From assembly GCF_008704935.1 (NCBI RefSeq), contig NZ_CP023692.1, forward strand, positions 2,551,001 through 2,615,000: DNA of 64,000 nucleotides, read 5' to 3'. Both the position numbers and the translations under genes were made by a program. This DNA is from Streptomyces vinaceus. GTDB lineage: Bacteria; Actinomycetota; Actinomycetes; Streptomycetales; Streptomycetaceae. This document shows, one piece after another, positions 1 to 8,130 of the stretch; position 1 is the first letter of the stretch; each line of letters starts with the position of its first letter. The notes beneath the pieces were generated by a model. The model saw only the letters and a list, made by a program, of their open reading frames with translations, made no database searches and was not told the DNA's origin.

Positions 1-1287
1 GAGCAGGACGACCGGGTTCATGGAACCCGCCTCCTTGATCGCCCGGACGATCCGGCCGGGCAGCGCGCCCACGTACGTGCGCCGGTGGCCGCGGACCTCG
101 GCCTCGTCGCGGACGCCGCCGAGGGCGACGCGGACGAACTTGCGGCCCATGGCGTGCGCGACGGACTCGCCGAGAGAGGTCTTGCCGACGCCGGGCGGGC
201 CGACGAGAGCCAGGACGGCGCCGCCGCGGCGGCCGCCGATGACGCCCATGCCGCGCTCGCCGCGCCGCTTGCGCACGGCGAGGTACTCGGTGATGCGGTC
301 CTTGACGTCGCTCAGCCCGGCGTGCTCGGCGTCGAGGACGGCCCGGGCTCCGCGGATGTCGTACTCGTCCTCGGTCCGCTCGTTCCAGGGCAGTTCCAGG
401 ATGGTGTCGAGCCAGGTGCGGATCCAGGAGCCCTCGGGGGACTGGTCGCTGGAGCGCTCCAGCTTGTCGACCTCCTTGAGCGCGGCCTCCCGTACCTTCT
501 CGGGCAGGTCGGCGCCCTCGACGCGGGCCCGGTAGTCGTCGGACTCCTCGCCTTCCTTCTCGCCGTTCAGCTCGCGCAGTTCCTTGCGGACGGCCTCCAG
601 CTGGCGGCGCAGCAGGAACTCGCGCTGCTGCTTCTCGACGCCGTCCTGGACGTCCTTGGCGATGGACTCGGCGACGTCCTGCTCGGCGAGGTGGTCGCGG
701 AGCCAGGTGATGGCCAGCTTGAGGCGGGCGACCGGGTCGGCGGTCTCCAGCAGCTCGACCTTCTGGGCGACGGTGAGGAACGGCGAGTACCCGGAGTTGT
801 CGGCGAGCGCCGACACCCCTTCGATCTGCTGGACGCGGTCCACGACCTGCCAGGCGCCGCGCTTCTTGAGCCAGCTGGTGGCGAGCGCCTTGTACTCCTT
901 GACGAGTTCGGTGACCGACCCCGGCAGCGGGTCGGGCAGTCTCTCGTCGACGCTTTCGCCCTCGACCCAGAGCGCGGCCCCGGGCCCGGTGGTCCCGGCC
1001 CCGATCCTGACGCGGCCGACACCGCGGATGAGCGCGCCGGGGTCCCCGTCGGAGAGCCGCCCCACCTGCTCGACGGTCCCGAGCACACCGGTGCCGGCGT
1101 ACTTGCCGTCGACCCGCGGCACGAGGAGCACCCGGGGCTTCCCGCTGCGGACCGCCGCCTGGGCGGCCTCGACGGCCCCCCGCACCTCGGCATCGGACAG
1201 GTCCAGCGGAACGACCATCCCAGGCAGCACGACCTCGTCGTCGAGCGGCAGCACGGGCAGGGTGAGCGTTACGGACGTCGAAGCCAT
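1..1287 (-). CDS. lon: Lon protease (endopeptidase La), N-terminal part, cut by window edge
   Basis: ATP-dependent cytoplasmic serine protease that degrades misfolded and regulatory proteins. The 429 codons present hold the LON substrate-binding domain (about residues 8-200), the helical linker (about 200-330) and the start of the AAA+ module. Walker [10 protein letters not shown] lies at about 364-372, preceded by a Gly/Arg-rich stretch. The rest of the AAA+ module and the Ser-Lys protease domain lie outside the window; the full family length is about 800 residues, so this is edge truncation and not gene damage. The ATG at 1285-1287 follows a GGAGG-type ribosome site. An HspR-type inverted repeat sits just upstream, which points to heat-shock control of its own promoter although the sulfurtransferase gene lies upstream on the same strand. 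Confidence 0.95.
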   Translation of the reverse strand, partial: MASTSVTLTLPVLPLDDEVVLPGMVVPLDLSDAEVRGAVEAAQAAVRSGKPRVLLVPRVDGKYAGTGVLGTVEQVGRLSDGDPGALIRGVGRVRIGAGTTGPGAALWVEGESVDERLPDPLPGSVTELVKEYKALATSWLKKRGAWQVVDRVQQIEGVSALADNSGYSPFLTVAQKVELLETADPVARLKLAITWLRDHLAEQDVAESIAKDVQDGVEKQQREFLLRRQLEAVRKELRELNGEKEGEESDDYRARVEGADLPEKVREAALKEVDKLERSSDQSPEGSWIRTWLDTILELPWNERTEDEYDIRGARAVLDAEHAGLSDVKDRITEYLAVRKRRGERGMGVIGGRRGGAVLALVGPPGVGKTSLGESVAHAMGRKFVRVALGGVRDEAEVRGHRRTYVGALPGRIVRAIKEAGSMNPVVLL

Positions 1288-1308
1288 GATCTTCCCTCCG
1301 GCAGTGAA

Positions 1309-1329
1309 GTTGAGCTATGCCGACTCAAT
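1309..1329 (-). promoter_or_regulatory. HAIR-type operator (HspR binding site) upstream of lon
   Basis: The HAIR consensus is CTTGAGT-N7-ACTCAAG. The + strand here reads GTTGAGC at 1309-1315, seven bases, then ACTCAAT at 1323-1329: 11 of 14 consensus positions with exact spacing. It lies 22 bp upstream of the lon start. HspR control of lon is established in Streptomyces (known from the literature); binding here is inferred. Confidence 0.8.
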
Positions 1330-1395
1330 GCATGTGCGCCTCCCAATGTTCCCCAACTCCCGTTCGCCCCCGGCGAACACCGGGAGCACCCCCGC

Positions 1396-2274
1396 TCAAG
1401 GCCGTCGGTCCGAGACCGCCGGGAGCTCCGGGCGGGTGGCCCAGTCCGTCCAGGAGCCGTCGTAGACCGCCAGGGAGGAATAGCCGGCGAGGGTGGCGCC
1501 CAGGGCGAGGACGCAGGCCGTCACGCCCGAACCGCAGCTGAAGTAAAGCCGCTCCCGGTCACCCGTCAGCGCCGCGAAGGTCTCGCGGAGTTCCCCGGCG
1601 GGCCGCATCAGGCCCCCGGCCTGCTGGAGCTCCCCGAACGGCAGGTTCACCGCACCCGGCATGTGCCCCCCGCGCAGCCCCGGCCGAGGCTCCGGGGCCG
1701 CGCCGGTGAAGCGCTCGCGCGTACGGGCGTCCAGTACGAGCGCCCCCGGATCGGCGAGGGCCGCCCCGACGGCGGCGAAGTCCACCAGCAGGCCCGGCCG
1801 CGGCCGGGCCGTGAAGGAGCCGCGCGGGCCCTCGTACGCGGGTCCGCCCGCCTCGACGGGCAGTCCGGCGGCGGTCCAGGCGGGCAGCCCGCCGTCCAGG
1901 ACGGCCGCCCGGTCGAAGCCCATGGCCCGCAGCATCCACCAGGCCCGCGCACTGGAGTAGACACCGGCGCCGTCGTAGACGACGACCGTGCTCGTGTCGT
2001 CCACCCCCAGCCCGCGCAGCGCCTCCTCGAAGGCCGCGGCTGCGGGCATGGTGTGCGGGGCGGGGGCCTCGTGGTCGGACAGGGCCCCGTCGAGGTCGAA
2101 GGGGCGCGCCCCGGGGATCCGCCGGCCGGCGCCGCGGTGGGCGCCGACGGAGGCGTCGAACACGACGAGCCCCGGCTCGCCGAGCCGGCCGGCCAGCCAG
2201 TCCGCCCCGACCAGCGGCCCGGGCGGCGGTCCGGGCAGCGCGGGAGCCTCTGCGGCGGGGCGGGTCTCGGTCAT
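1396..2274 (-). CDS. sseA: 3-mercaptopyruvate/thiosulfate sulfurtransferase (two-domain rhodanese)
   Basis: Transfers sulfur from 3-mercaptopyruvate or thiosulfate to a thiophilic acceptor; cytoplasmic, 292 residues, normal for two-domain rhodaneses. The N-terminal inactive rhodanese domain spans about 20-140 and the catalytic domain about 160-285. The active-site loop CGSGVT with Cys247 matches the mercaptopyruvate-type signature and not the basic loop of classical rhodanese. The ATG at 2272-2274 is preferred over an earlier in-frame start because GGAGG lies six bases upstream. It is followed on the same strand by lon after about 108 bp, but the HspR-type site in that gap argues for separate transcription. 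Sulfur-donor preference is inferred from the loop only. Confidence 0.88.
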   Translation of the reverse strand: MTETRPAAEAPALPGPPPGPLVGADWLAGRLGEPGLVVFDASVGAHRGAGRRIPGARPFDLDGALSDHEAPAPHTMPAAAAFEEALRGLGVDDTSTVVVYDGAGVYSSARAWWMLRAMGFDRAAVLDGGLPAWTAAGLPVEAGGPAYEGPRGSFTARPRPGLLVDFAAVGAALADPGALVLDARTRERFTGAAPEPRPGLRGGHMPGAVNLPFGELQQAGGLMRPAGELRETFAALTGDRERLYFSCGSGVTACVLALGATLAGYSSLAVYDGSWTDWATRPELPAVSDRRP

Positions 2275-2397
2275 GGGGCACCTCCGGGTGGTCGGCGGGC
2301 CGAAGGCGGAGCGGCCCGTCACCCACATCCTGCTACGGGGGCGTGTTCGGATCGGCTGCTTTTCGCCGCTGCTCCGGGCTGATCCGTGAGGAACGCG

Positions 2398-3804
2398 CTA
2401 GCGATCGGCGCAGTGGCCCGGGCGGGCGTAGACGGCGATGCGGGCGCCCCTGACCTCGTCCACCGAGCAGCGCTCGAAGTGCGAGGCCAGCGTCTGGCGT
2501 TTGACCGCCTCGCGCGGGTACGGGTCCAGCGGCTGGTCCGCCGGGTCCATGAGGGCCACGACCCGGGGGGCGTCCACCAGCCGGGTCCAGATCCGCTCCG
2601 TCGGGAGCTCCGTGCCCTGGAGGCTGCGCGAAGCCGCCGGGGTGCGCTCCAGGGCCAGGTCGCCCAGGCTCCCGTACAGGTCCGGCGAGGACAGCAGCCA
2701 CTCGCGGCGGCGCGCGGGCAGGAACAGTACGGCGTCTCCCGGCCGGGCCCGTTCCCGTACGGCGGCGGCCACCGCGAGCACGTCGTCCTTGCGGCTCTCG
2801 GGGGTGCGCAGCCACAGCGACCACCATCCGAACGGCACCAGCAGGGCGGCCACCAGCAGCCAGGGCCGCCATCCCCGCGCCGCCGCCAGCCGGGTCCCGG
2901 CCAGCAGGGCGAGTCCGGCGAGCGCATAGAGCACGTACCGGTCCACGTACCAGGGGTGGACGAGGGAGACCGCCATCAGCAAGCCCGGCGGCAGCAGGGC
3001 CAGCGGCAGGGCCACCCGGACCAGCTCGCGCGGCAGCGCCGGGCTCCGCGCGAGCAGCAGCGAGAGCGCCGCCAGCACCCCGTACGCCGCCCAGTCGCCC
3101 CAGCTCGGCCGGCCGAGCCAGCCCAGCTGCTGCTCCGCCTGCCGGGCGCTCACCACGGCCAGCGGCAGCAGCAGGGCCACCACCGCGGCGGCGCTCCACC
3201 GCCAGCCGCGCGAGCGCCGGGCACCGAAGCCGTGCGCGAGCAGGGCCAGTACGGCGAACTCGTGCAGCCAGCAGCCCACCAGCATGGCCGCGGTGTACGC
3301 GATCCAGCGCTCGCGCAGCATCAGGTACGTCGCCCAGACCACGGCGGCCGCGACGAGGGCGTACGAGCGGCCCTCCTGGGCGTACATCTGCACGGGCGGC
3401 AGCACCGCGTACGCCGCGCCGGACCACAGCGCGGCCCGCTCCCCCGCGAGCCGGTGCGCGATGGCGGCCACCCCGGCGGCGGCCAGCGCGGCGGCGGCGA
3501 CGGAGGGCAGGCGCAGCGCCCACAGGCCGCCCGCACCCGGCCCGCCGCCCGCCCCGGCTCCGCCGCCGTCCCAGACGAGGAACACCGCGTGCATCAGCAC
3601 GTAGTACAGCCCGTGCACGGCGTCGACCTGTCCGAGCAGCTCCCCGATCCCGCCGAGCGGCCGGTGCGCGACCTGCCAGGTGACGGACTCGTCGCGCCAC
3701 ATGCTGCCGCGGCCGTCCGCGCCGGCGCGCTCCAGGCCCCAGAGGCCGAGGAGGACGGCGAGCAGCGGCGGCAGCCAGCGCCAGGCGGCGGTGCGGCGGC
3801 GGAT
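2398..3804 (-). CDS. Polytopic membrane glycosyltransferase-like protein (GT39/mannosyltransferase type), unusual start
   Basis: Multi-pass membrane protein with the pattern of lipid-linked-sugar transferases. An acidic motif MWRDESVTW (D and E in the first extracytoplasmic loop) follows the first membrane helix. About ten further hydrophobic segments follow, with AQEGRSYAL in a conserved loop, then a short soluble tail. The first ATG (3700-3702) falls after the first transmembrane helix. The frame stays open upstream to a TAG and encodes that helix (RRRTAAWRWLPPLLAVLLG). The only well-placed Shine-Dalgarno, AGGAGG, is five bases ahead of an ATC codon at 3802-3804. I therefore extend the gene to that rare start; if ATC is not used the protein loses its first helix or starts at a CTG. 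Sugar donor and acceptor are unknown. It is divergent from the lipoprotein gene at 3885. Confidence 0.7.
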   Translation of the reverse strand: MRRRTAAWRWLPPLLAVLLGLWGLERAGADGRGSMWRDESVTWQVAHRPLGGIGELLGQVDAVHGLYYVLMHAVFLVWDGGGAGAGGGPGAGGLWALRLPSVAAAALAAAGVAAIAHRLAGERAALWSGAAYAVLPPVQMYAQEGRSYALVAAAVVWATYLMLRERWIAYTAAMLVGCWLHEFAVLALLAHGFGARRSRGWRWSAAAVVALLLPLAVVSARQAEQQLGWLGRPSWGDWAAYGVLAALSLLLARSPALPRELVRVALPLALLPPGLLMAVSLVHPWYVDRYVLYALAGLALLAGTRLAAARGWRPWLLVAALLVPFGWWSLWLRTPESRKDDVLAVAAAVRERARPGDAVLFLPARRREWLLSSPDLYGSLGDLALERTPAASRSLQGTELPTERIWTRLVDAPRVVALMDPADQPLDPYPREAVKRQTLASHFERCSVDEVRGARIAVYARPGHCADR

Positions 3805-3884
3805 GTCGTCCTCCTGGTGCTATCCGTGCGGGCGGTGCCGACTCCATACTCGGGGATCGGTCCGAAAACCTCGGGGGTGGGAGT

Positions 3885-4493
3885 GTGCGCACCTTACGCG
3901 CGGTCGCGGCGGCACTGCTGGGTGCGGTGGTCCTGGCCGGGTGCGGTACGGGGGGCGGCGGGTCGGACGGGCCGTCCGGGAGTCCCCCGACGGGGTCCGC
4001 CGGCAGCGCCGCGGCGTCGGCCACCGCTCCGGCGCCGTCGTCATCCGGCTCCGCGTCCCCGGGGGCGACGGACCCCGCGCCGGGGAAGCCGTCCGGCGCC
4101 CCGAGCGCCTCCTCCGTGCCCGTCTCCCCCGGGCCCTCCTCCGCGCTGGAGCGCCTGGTCACCGTCACCCGCACCGGCGGCTACGCCGGGAAGTCGGCCA
4201 CCCTGGCGGTCAAGGGCGACGGCTCGTGGACCCGGCTGGACCGGCAGCTGAACCCGGCCGGCACCGGGAAGCTGCCGGCGGACCGGGAGGCGAAGCTGCG
4301 CACGGCGCTCGCCCAGGCGGACCTCCCGCACCTGCCGCGGTTCCCGACGGGCGGCCCTGCGGTGTTCGACGGGTTCGTCTACACCTTCGTGCACGGCGGC
4401 CACGAGGTCACCATGGCCCAGGAGTCCCTGACCCCGGCCCTGCGCGCGGTCCTGGCCGAACTGCCCCCGTTCGAGGCGGACCCGTCACCCTGA
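3885..4493 (+). CDS. Lipoprotein with emfourin-like (protealysin-inhibitor-type) domain
   Basis: A 202-residue secreted lipoprotein. The N-terminus is a short positively charged segment, a hydrophobic core and the lipobox LAGC (Cys at about 20). A low-complexity Gly/Ser/Pro/Ala linker to about residue 85 follows, then one compact domain of about 110 residues. The domain carries the pattern VTRTGGYAG ... LPADREAKLRTAL ... DGFVYTF, which I recognise as resembling emfourin-type inhibitors of thermolysin-like metalloproteases. Membrane-tethered protease inhibition is therefore inferred, not shown. The GTG start at 3885 has a GGGGTGGGAG ribosome site. It is transcribed divergently from the membrane glycosyltransferase. 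It may be simply a secreted protein of unknown role if the domain match is wrong. Confidence 0.7.
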   Translation: MRTLRAVAAALLGAVVLAGCGTGGGGSDGPSGSPPTGSAGSAAASATAPAPSSSGSASPGATDPAPGKPSGAPSASSVPVSPGPSSALERLVTVTRTGGYAGKSATLAVKGDGSWTRLDRQLNPAGTGKLPADREAKLRTALAQADLPHLPRFPTGGPAVFDGFVYTFVHGGHEVTMAQESLTPALRAVLAELPPFEADPSP

Positions 4494-4556
4494 ACGGGCT
4501 GCCCTTGCGGGAAGGCGGCGCCCCGGACGCCGTACCGCGCCGAGGCGCGTGGCCCG

Positions 4557-5213
4557 TCAGGCCGCCCGCAGCCCCGTGCCGGACGTGGAGATCGCGCGCA
4601 GCTGGCGGTCCAGGTACGCGTGCAGCAGGGCCGGCATGTCCACGGCCCCGGGGGCCAGGACCCACTGGATCTGGAGGCCGTCCATCACGGCGAGGGTCTC
4701 GCGGGCGAGGGCCTCGCAGTCGGTGCCGGGCCGCAGCTCGCCCCGCGCGACGCCCGTCTCCAGCAGCCGGACGTTGTGGGCGAGCACCCGCGCGTAGCGC
4801 TGTGTGAAGTAGGCGTGGGCCGGGTGCCCGGGGTTCCCCGATTCGCCGACGAGCGTGTGGTACATCCGTACGAGGCCGGGTCGGCGGGCGTTGTCCGCGG
4901 CCAGGGCGACGACGGTGGCGTAGTACGCGGCGACGGACTCGGCCGGCTCGCTGAACAGCCGCTCCACGTCGTGCTGCTCGCTCTGTGCCAGCACCGACAG
5001 CAGCAGGTCCTCCTTGCCGCGGAAGTGGTGCAGGAGCCCGCCCTGGGTGATGCCGCAGTCCTGGGCGATGCGGGCGAGTGAGGAGGCGTTGAAGCCCCAC
5101 TGCGCGAAGTGCTCCACCGCGGTGTCGAGGATCTTGCGGCGGCGGGCGTCGCCCACCGCGTAGGTGCCGCGGCCGGCGGCCTTCGGGGCGGCCGCCTCCT
5201 TGTGCTGTGCCAT
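4557..5213 (-). CDS. TetR-family transcriptional regulator, probable repressor of the divergent GH3 gene
   Basis: A 218-residue TetR-type repressor. The N-terminal DNA-binding helix-turn-helix (about 22-70) reads RRKILDTAVEHFAQWGF ... LARIAQDCGITQGGLLHHF; the rest is a helical ligand-binding/dimer domain. The ATG at 5211-5213 is chosen because AGGGTGG precedes it; an upstream GTG/ATG would lack this site. It is divergent from the GH3 glycosidase (5391), and the gap holds a 24-bp inverted repeat with 7-bp arms, the classic arrangement for a repressor controlling itself and its neighbour. The ligand is unknown but could be a glucoside or aglycone. Confidence 0.9.
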   Translation of the reverse strand: MAQHKEAAAPKAAGRGTYAVGDARRRKILDTAVEHFAQWGFNASSLARIAQDCGITQGGLLHHFRGKEDLLLSVLAQSEQHDVERLFSEPAESVAAYYATVVALAADNARRPGLVRMYHTLVGESGNPGHPAHAYFTQRYARVLAHNVRLLETGVARGELRPGTDCEALARETLAVMDGLQIQWVLAPGAVDMPALLHAYLDRQLRAISTSGTGLRAA

Positions 5214-5254
5214 GCGGACCACCCTAGGCGGTCCCGTCACGGGCCCCGGAAGCG

Positions 5255-5268
5255 GTGACCCAGGTCAC
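5255..5268. promoter_or_regulatory. Inverted repeat GTGACC-CA-GGTCAC
   Basis: A perfect 6-bp-arm palindrome in the TetR/GH3 divergent gap, 42 bp upstream of the TetR start. It could be a second repressor site or an accessory regulator site; seen directly, role unknown. Confidence 0.5.
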
Positions 5269-5274
5269 TTTTCC

Positions 5275-5298
5275 AAAACCTAGTGGGTACAAGGTTTT
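5275..5298. promoter_or_regulatory. Candidate TetR operator between the TetR and GH3 genes
   Basis: AAAACCT (5275-5281) and AGGTTTT (5292-5298) form perfect 7-bp arms around a 10-bp spacer. The AT-rich arms stand out against the GC-rich background, and size and position suit a TetR dimer pair. Binding is inferred. Confidence 0.65.
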
Positions 5299-5342
5299 CG
5301 CGCTTACGGTGGTGCGCACCCTCCCCGGAACAGCCGTACTCC

Positions 5343-5372
5343 CCGCACCGCACCGCACCGCACCGCACCGCA
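5343..5372 (+). repeat. (CCGCA)6 pentanucleotide tandem repeat in the GH3 leader
   Basis: Six exact copies of CCGCA immediately upstream of the GH3 ribosome site. A slippage-prone microsatellite of this purity is uncommon in a 5' leader, and copy-number change would alter leader length. Confidence 0.85.
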
Positions 5373-5390
5373 CCCAGGAGCCGTACGCCG

Positions 5391-7163
5391 ATGAACGCCA
5401 CGCCCCCCGCCGCCGTCCCCCCGTACAAGGACGCCGCGCTCCCCGTGGACGAGCGCGTGGCGGACCTGCTCTCCCGGATGACGCTGGAGGAGAAGGCCGG
5501 CCAGCTCTTCCACTCCATGCTGATGATGAATCCGGACGGCACCCCGGTCACCGAGACCGACGGCTCGATGCTGCCGTTCACCACCCCCGAGCTGATCGGG
5601 GAGAGGTTCATCAGCCACTTCAACCTGCTCGGCAGCCACGGCGCCCGCGAGATGGCGCAGTGGCAGAACGCGGTGCAGGAGATGGCCGCGGCCACCCGCC
5701 TCGGCATCCCGGTCACCCTCTCCACCGACCCGCGCCACGCCTTCACCGACAACGTGGGCGCCTCCTTCGACTCCGGCGCCTTCTCCGCCTGGCCGGAGGC
5801 GCTGGGCCTGGCCGCGATCGGCGACCCGGAGCTGGTCTTCCGCTTCGCCGACACCGTCCGCCGCGAGTACCTGGCGGTCGGCTTCCGGGTGGCCCTGCAC
5901 CCGCAGATCGACCTGGCCACCGAGCCCCGCTGGGCCCGCCAGAGCGGCACGTTCGGCTCCGACGCGCGGCTCACCGCCGAGCTGGTGCGGGCGTACGTAC
6001 GAGGGCTCCAGGGCCCGGAGCTCGGCCCCGGGTCCGTCTCGGCGATGGTCAAGCACTTCCCCGGCGGCGGCCCGCAGAAGGACGGCGAGGACCCGCACTT
6101 CGCGCACGGCAAGGAGCAGGTCTACCCGGGCGGGATGCGCGAGCACCACCTGGAGCCGTTCAGGGCGGCGATCGCCGCCGGCTGCGCGCAGATGATGCCG
6201 TACTACGGTCAGCCGATCGGCACCGACTGGGAGGAGGTCGGCTTCGGCTCCAACAAGGGCGTGGTCACGGGCCTGCTCCGGGAGGAGCTGGGCTTCGAGG
6301 GGATCGTCTGCACCGACTGGGGGCTGCTCAACGACTCGTCCGTCTTCGGCGAGACCCATCCGGCGTGCGCCTGGGGCGTGGAGCACCTGAGCGTCGCCGA
6401 GCGGGCGGCCCGCGCGCTGGACGCCGGATCGGACCAGTTCGGCGGGGAGCAGTGTCCCGATGTGGTCGTGGAGCTGGTCCGTTCGGGCCGGATCCCCCGG
6501 TCCCGGATCGACGCGTCGGTGGCGCGGCTGCTGCGGGAGAAGTTCGTCCTGGGCCTGTTCGAGAACCCGTACGTGGACCCGGACGAGGCGGCGCGGACCG
6601 TCGGCCGGGCCGACTTCGCGGCGGCGGGGGCGGCGGCCCAGCGCCGTTCGCTCACGGTGCTGACCAACCCCGGCGGCCTCCTGCCGCTCTCCGGGTGCCC
6701 GAAGCTGTACGTGGAGGGCGTGGACGAGGCCGTGGCCGCCGGCTACGGCGAGGTCGTCCCCGATCCGGGCGCGGCGGACCTGGCGGTGGTGCGGCTGCGC
6801 ACCCCGTACGAGCCGCGCGAGAACGTCTTCGAGTCCTTCTTCCACTCGGGCTCGCTGGCCTTCCCGGAGCCGGAGCTGTCCCGGATCCTGGCGCTGCTGG
6901 CCCGTGTACCCACCCTGGTCTGCATCAACCTGGAGCGGGCGGCGGTGATCCCGGAGATCGCCGAGCGGGCCGCGGCGCTGATCGCGGACTACGGCGCCGA
7001 GGACCGCGCGCTGCTGGACGTGGCCTTCGGCCGGGCCGCGGCCGAGGGGCGGCTGCCCTTCGAGCTGCCGCGGTCGATGGCGGCGGTGGAGGCCTCGCGG
7101 CCGGACGTGCCCAACGACACGGTCGACCCTGTGTTCCCGTACGGCCACGGCCTGTCCCTGTAG
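5391..7163 (+). CDS. Glycoside hydrolase family 3 protein (beta-glucosidase-like)
   Basis: A 590-residue GH3 enzyme with the (beta/alpha)8 domain at about 20-340 and a second alpha/beta domain at about 360-590. It shows the conserved KHFPGGG at 221-227 and the nucleophile region FEGIVCTDWG with the probable nucleophile Asp309. No signal peptide is visible, so it is probably intracellular and acts on imported oligosaccharides or glycosides. GH3 members in this range are usually beta-glucosidases or beta-xylosidases; this KHFPGGG motif differs from the NagZ-type KHFPGHGDT seen in the gene at 62152. The ATG at 5391 has AGGAG 11 bases upstream. Control by the divergent TetR protein is likely. A long perfect hairpin follows the stop. 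Confidence 0.88.
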   Translation: MNATPPAAVPPYKDAALPVDERVADLLSRMTLEEKAGQLFHSMLMMNPDGTPVTETDGSMLPFTTPELIGERFISHFNLLGSHGAREMAQWQNAVQEMAAATRLGIPVTLSTDPRHAFTDNVGASFDSGAFSAWPEALGLAAIGDPELVFRFADTVRREYLAVGFRVALHPQIDLATEPRWARQSGTFGSDARLTAELVRAYVRGLQGPELGPGSVSAMVKHFPGGGPQKDGEDPHFAHGKEQVYPGGMREHHLEPFRAAIAAGCAQMMPYYGQPIGTDWEEVGFGSNKGVVTGLLREELGFEGIVCTDWGLLNDSSVFGETHPACAWGVEHLSVAERAARALDAGSDQFGGEQCPDVVVELVRSGRIPRSRIDASVARLLREKFVLGLFENPYVDPDEAARTVGRADFAAAGAAAQRRSLTVLTNPGGLLPLSGCPKLYVEGVDEAVAAGYGEVVPDPGAADLAVVRLRTPYEPRENVFESFFHSGSLAFPEPELSRILALLARVPTLVCINLERAAVIPEIAERAAALIADYGAEDRALLDVAFGRAAAEGRLPFELPRSMAAVEASRPDVPNDTVDPVFPYGHGLSL

Positions 7164-7215
7164 GGGGTCGACAAAAGGGTCGTCACATGCGCGCGGTGGC
7201 AGACGATCACCGCGC

Positions 7216-7252
7216 GCCGGGTGGCCGTTCAGTGGGGGGACGGCCACCCGGC
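7216..7252 (+). terminator. Intrinsic terminator after the GH3 gene
   Basis: Thirteen-bp perfect stem GCCGGGTGGCCGT/ACGGCCACCCGGC with an 11-base G-rich loop, about 50 bp after the stop codon. No U-tract, as is usual in Streptomyces. Confidence 0.8.
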
Positions 7253-7389
7253 ATCACCGCCCATATCCCCATTCCCGCCATAATCGGAACGACAGGTTCC
7301 GCACGTTTCCCTGTCCGAACCCCGCATAGCCGCAGGCCGGTGCCTCCTCTACGCTGCACCCCTACCACGCGGATCTTCAGGGGCGGGAC

Positions 7390-8130
7390 ATGGAACAGAC
7401 ACACACCACCCACGGCGGTGCCGCGGCGACCCCAGGGGCACAGCGGCGCGTGCTCGTGGTCGAGGACGACCGTACGATCGCCGACGCCATCGCCGCCCGG
7501 CTGCGCGCCGAGGGTTTCCAGGTGCAGGCCGCGTTCGACGGACCGGCCGCCGTGGCGGCGGCCGAGAGCTGGCAGCCCGAGCTGCTGGTCCTCGACGTGA
7601 TGCTGCCGGGCTTCGACGGTCTGGAGGTCTGCCGCCGGGTCCAGGCGCAGCGGCCGGTGCCGGTGCTGATGCTCACCGCGCGGGACGACGAGACCGACAT
7701 GCTGGTCGGCCTCGGGGTCGGCGCGGACGACTACATGACGAAGCCGTTCTCCATGCGCGAGCTCGCGGCGCGGGTCCACGTACTGCTGCGTCGCGTGGAG
7801 CGGGCCACCCTGGCCGCGACCGCCCCGCGCGGGGCCACCCTGCGCCTGGGCGACCTGGAGATCGACCACGCGCAGCGGCGGGTCCGGGTGCAGGCCGAGG
7901 ACGTGCACCTGACGCCGACCGAGTTCGACCTGCTGGTCTGCCTGGCCGGGACCCCGCGGGCGGTGCTCTCGCGGGAGCAGCTGCTCGCCGAGGTCTGGGA
8001 CTGGGCCGACGCCTCCGGCACCCGTACGGTCGACAGCCACATCAAGGCCCTGCGCCGCAAGATCGGGGCGGAGCGGATCCGTACGGTCCACGGCGTCGGG
8101 TACGCCCTGGAGACCCCGGCGCAGGCGTGA
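7390..8130 (+). CDS. OmpR/PhoB-family response regulator
   Basis: A 246-residue DNA-binding response regulator. The receiver domain spans about 19-130, with the acidic pair Asp26/Asp27, the phosphoacceptor Asp69 (LLVLDVMLPG) and the conserved Lys118 in MTKPF. The winged-helix output domain at about 150-243 carries LTPTEFDLL and TVDSHIKALRRKIG. The N-terminal 18 residues are a short extra tail. Its stop overlaps the start of the partner kinase by GTGA, so the pair is translationally coupled. The pair sits between the GH3 gene and kgd, the position of SCO5283/SCO5282 by memory of S. coelicolor gene order. The signal sensed is unknown. Confidence 0.94.
   Translation: MEQTHTTHGGAAATPGAQRRVLVVEDDRTIADAIAARLRAEGFQVQAAFDGPAAVAAAESWQPELLVLDVMLPGFDGLEVCRRVQAQRPVPVLMLTARDDETDMLVGLGVGADDYMTKPFSMRELAARVHVLLRRVERATLAATAPRGATLRLGDLEIDHAQRRVRVQAEDVHLTPTEFDLLVCLAGTPRAVLSREQLLAEVWDWADASGTRTVDSHIKALRRKIGAERIRTVHGVGYALETPAQA

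Noticed and set aside
5304..7247. A 647-codon minus-strand frame opposite the GH3 gene
   Set aside because: Antisense shadow; the plus strand has GH3 catalytic motifs and a ribosome site.
7286..7300. GGAAC-GACAG-GTTCC as an ECF sigma promoter before the response regulator
   Set aside because: The GGAAC has no matching -10 at the expected distance; it is only a short inverted repeat of unknown role.
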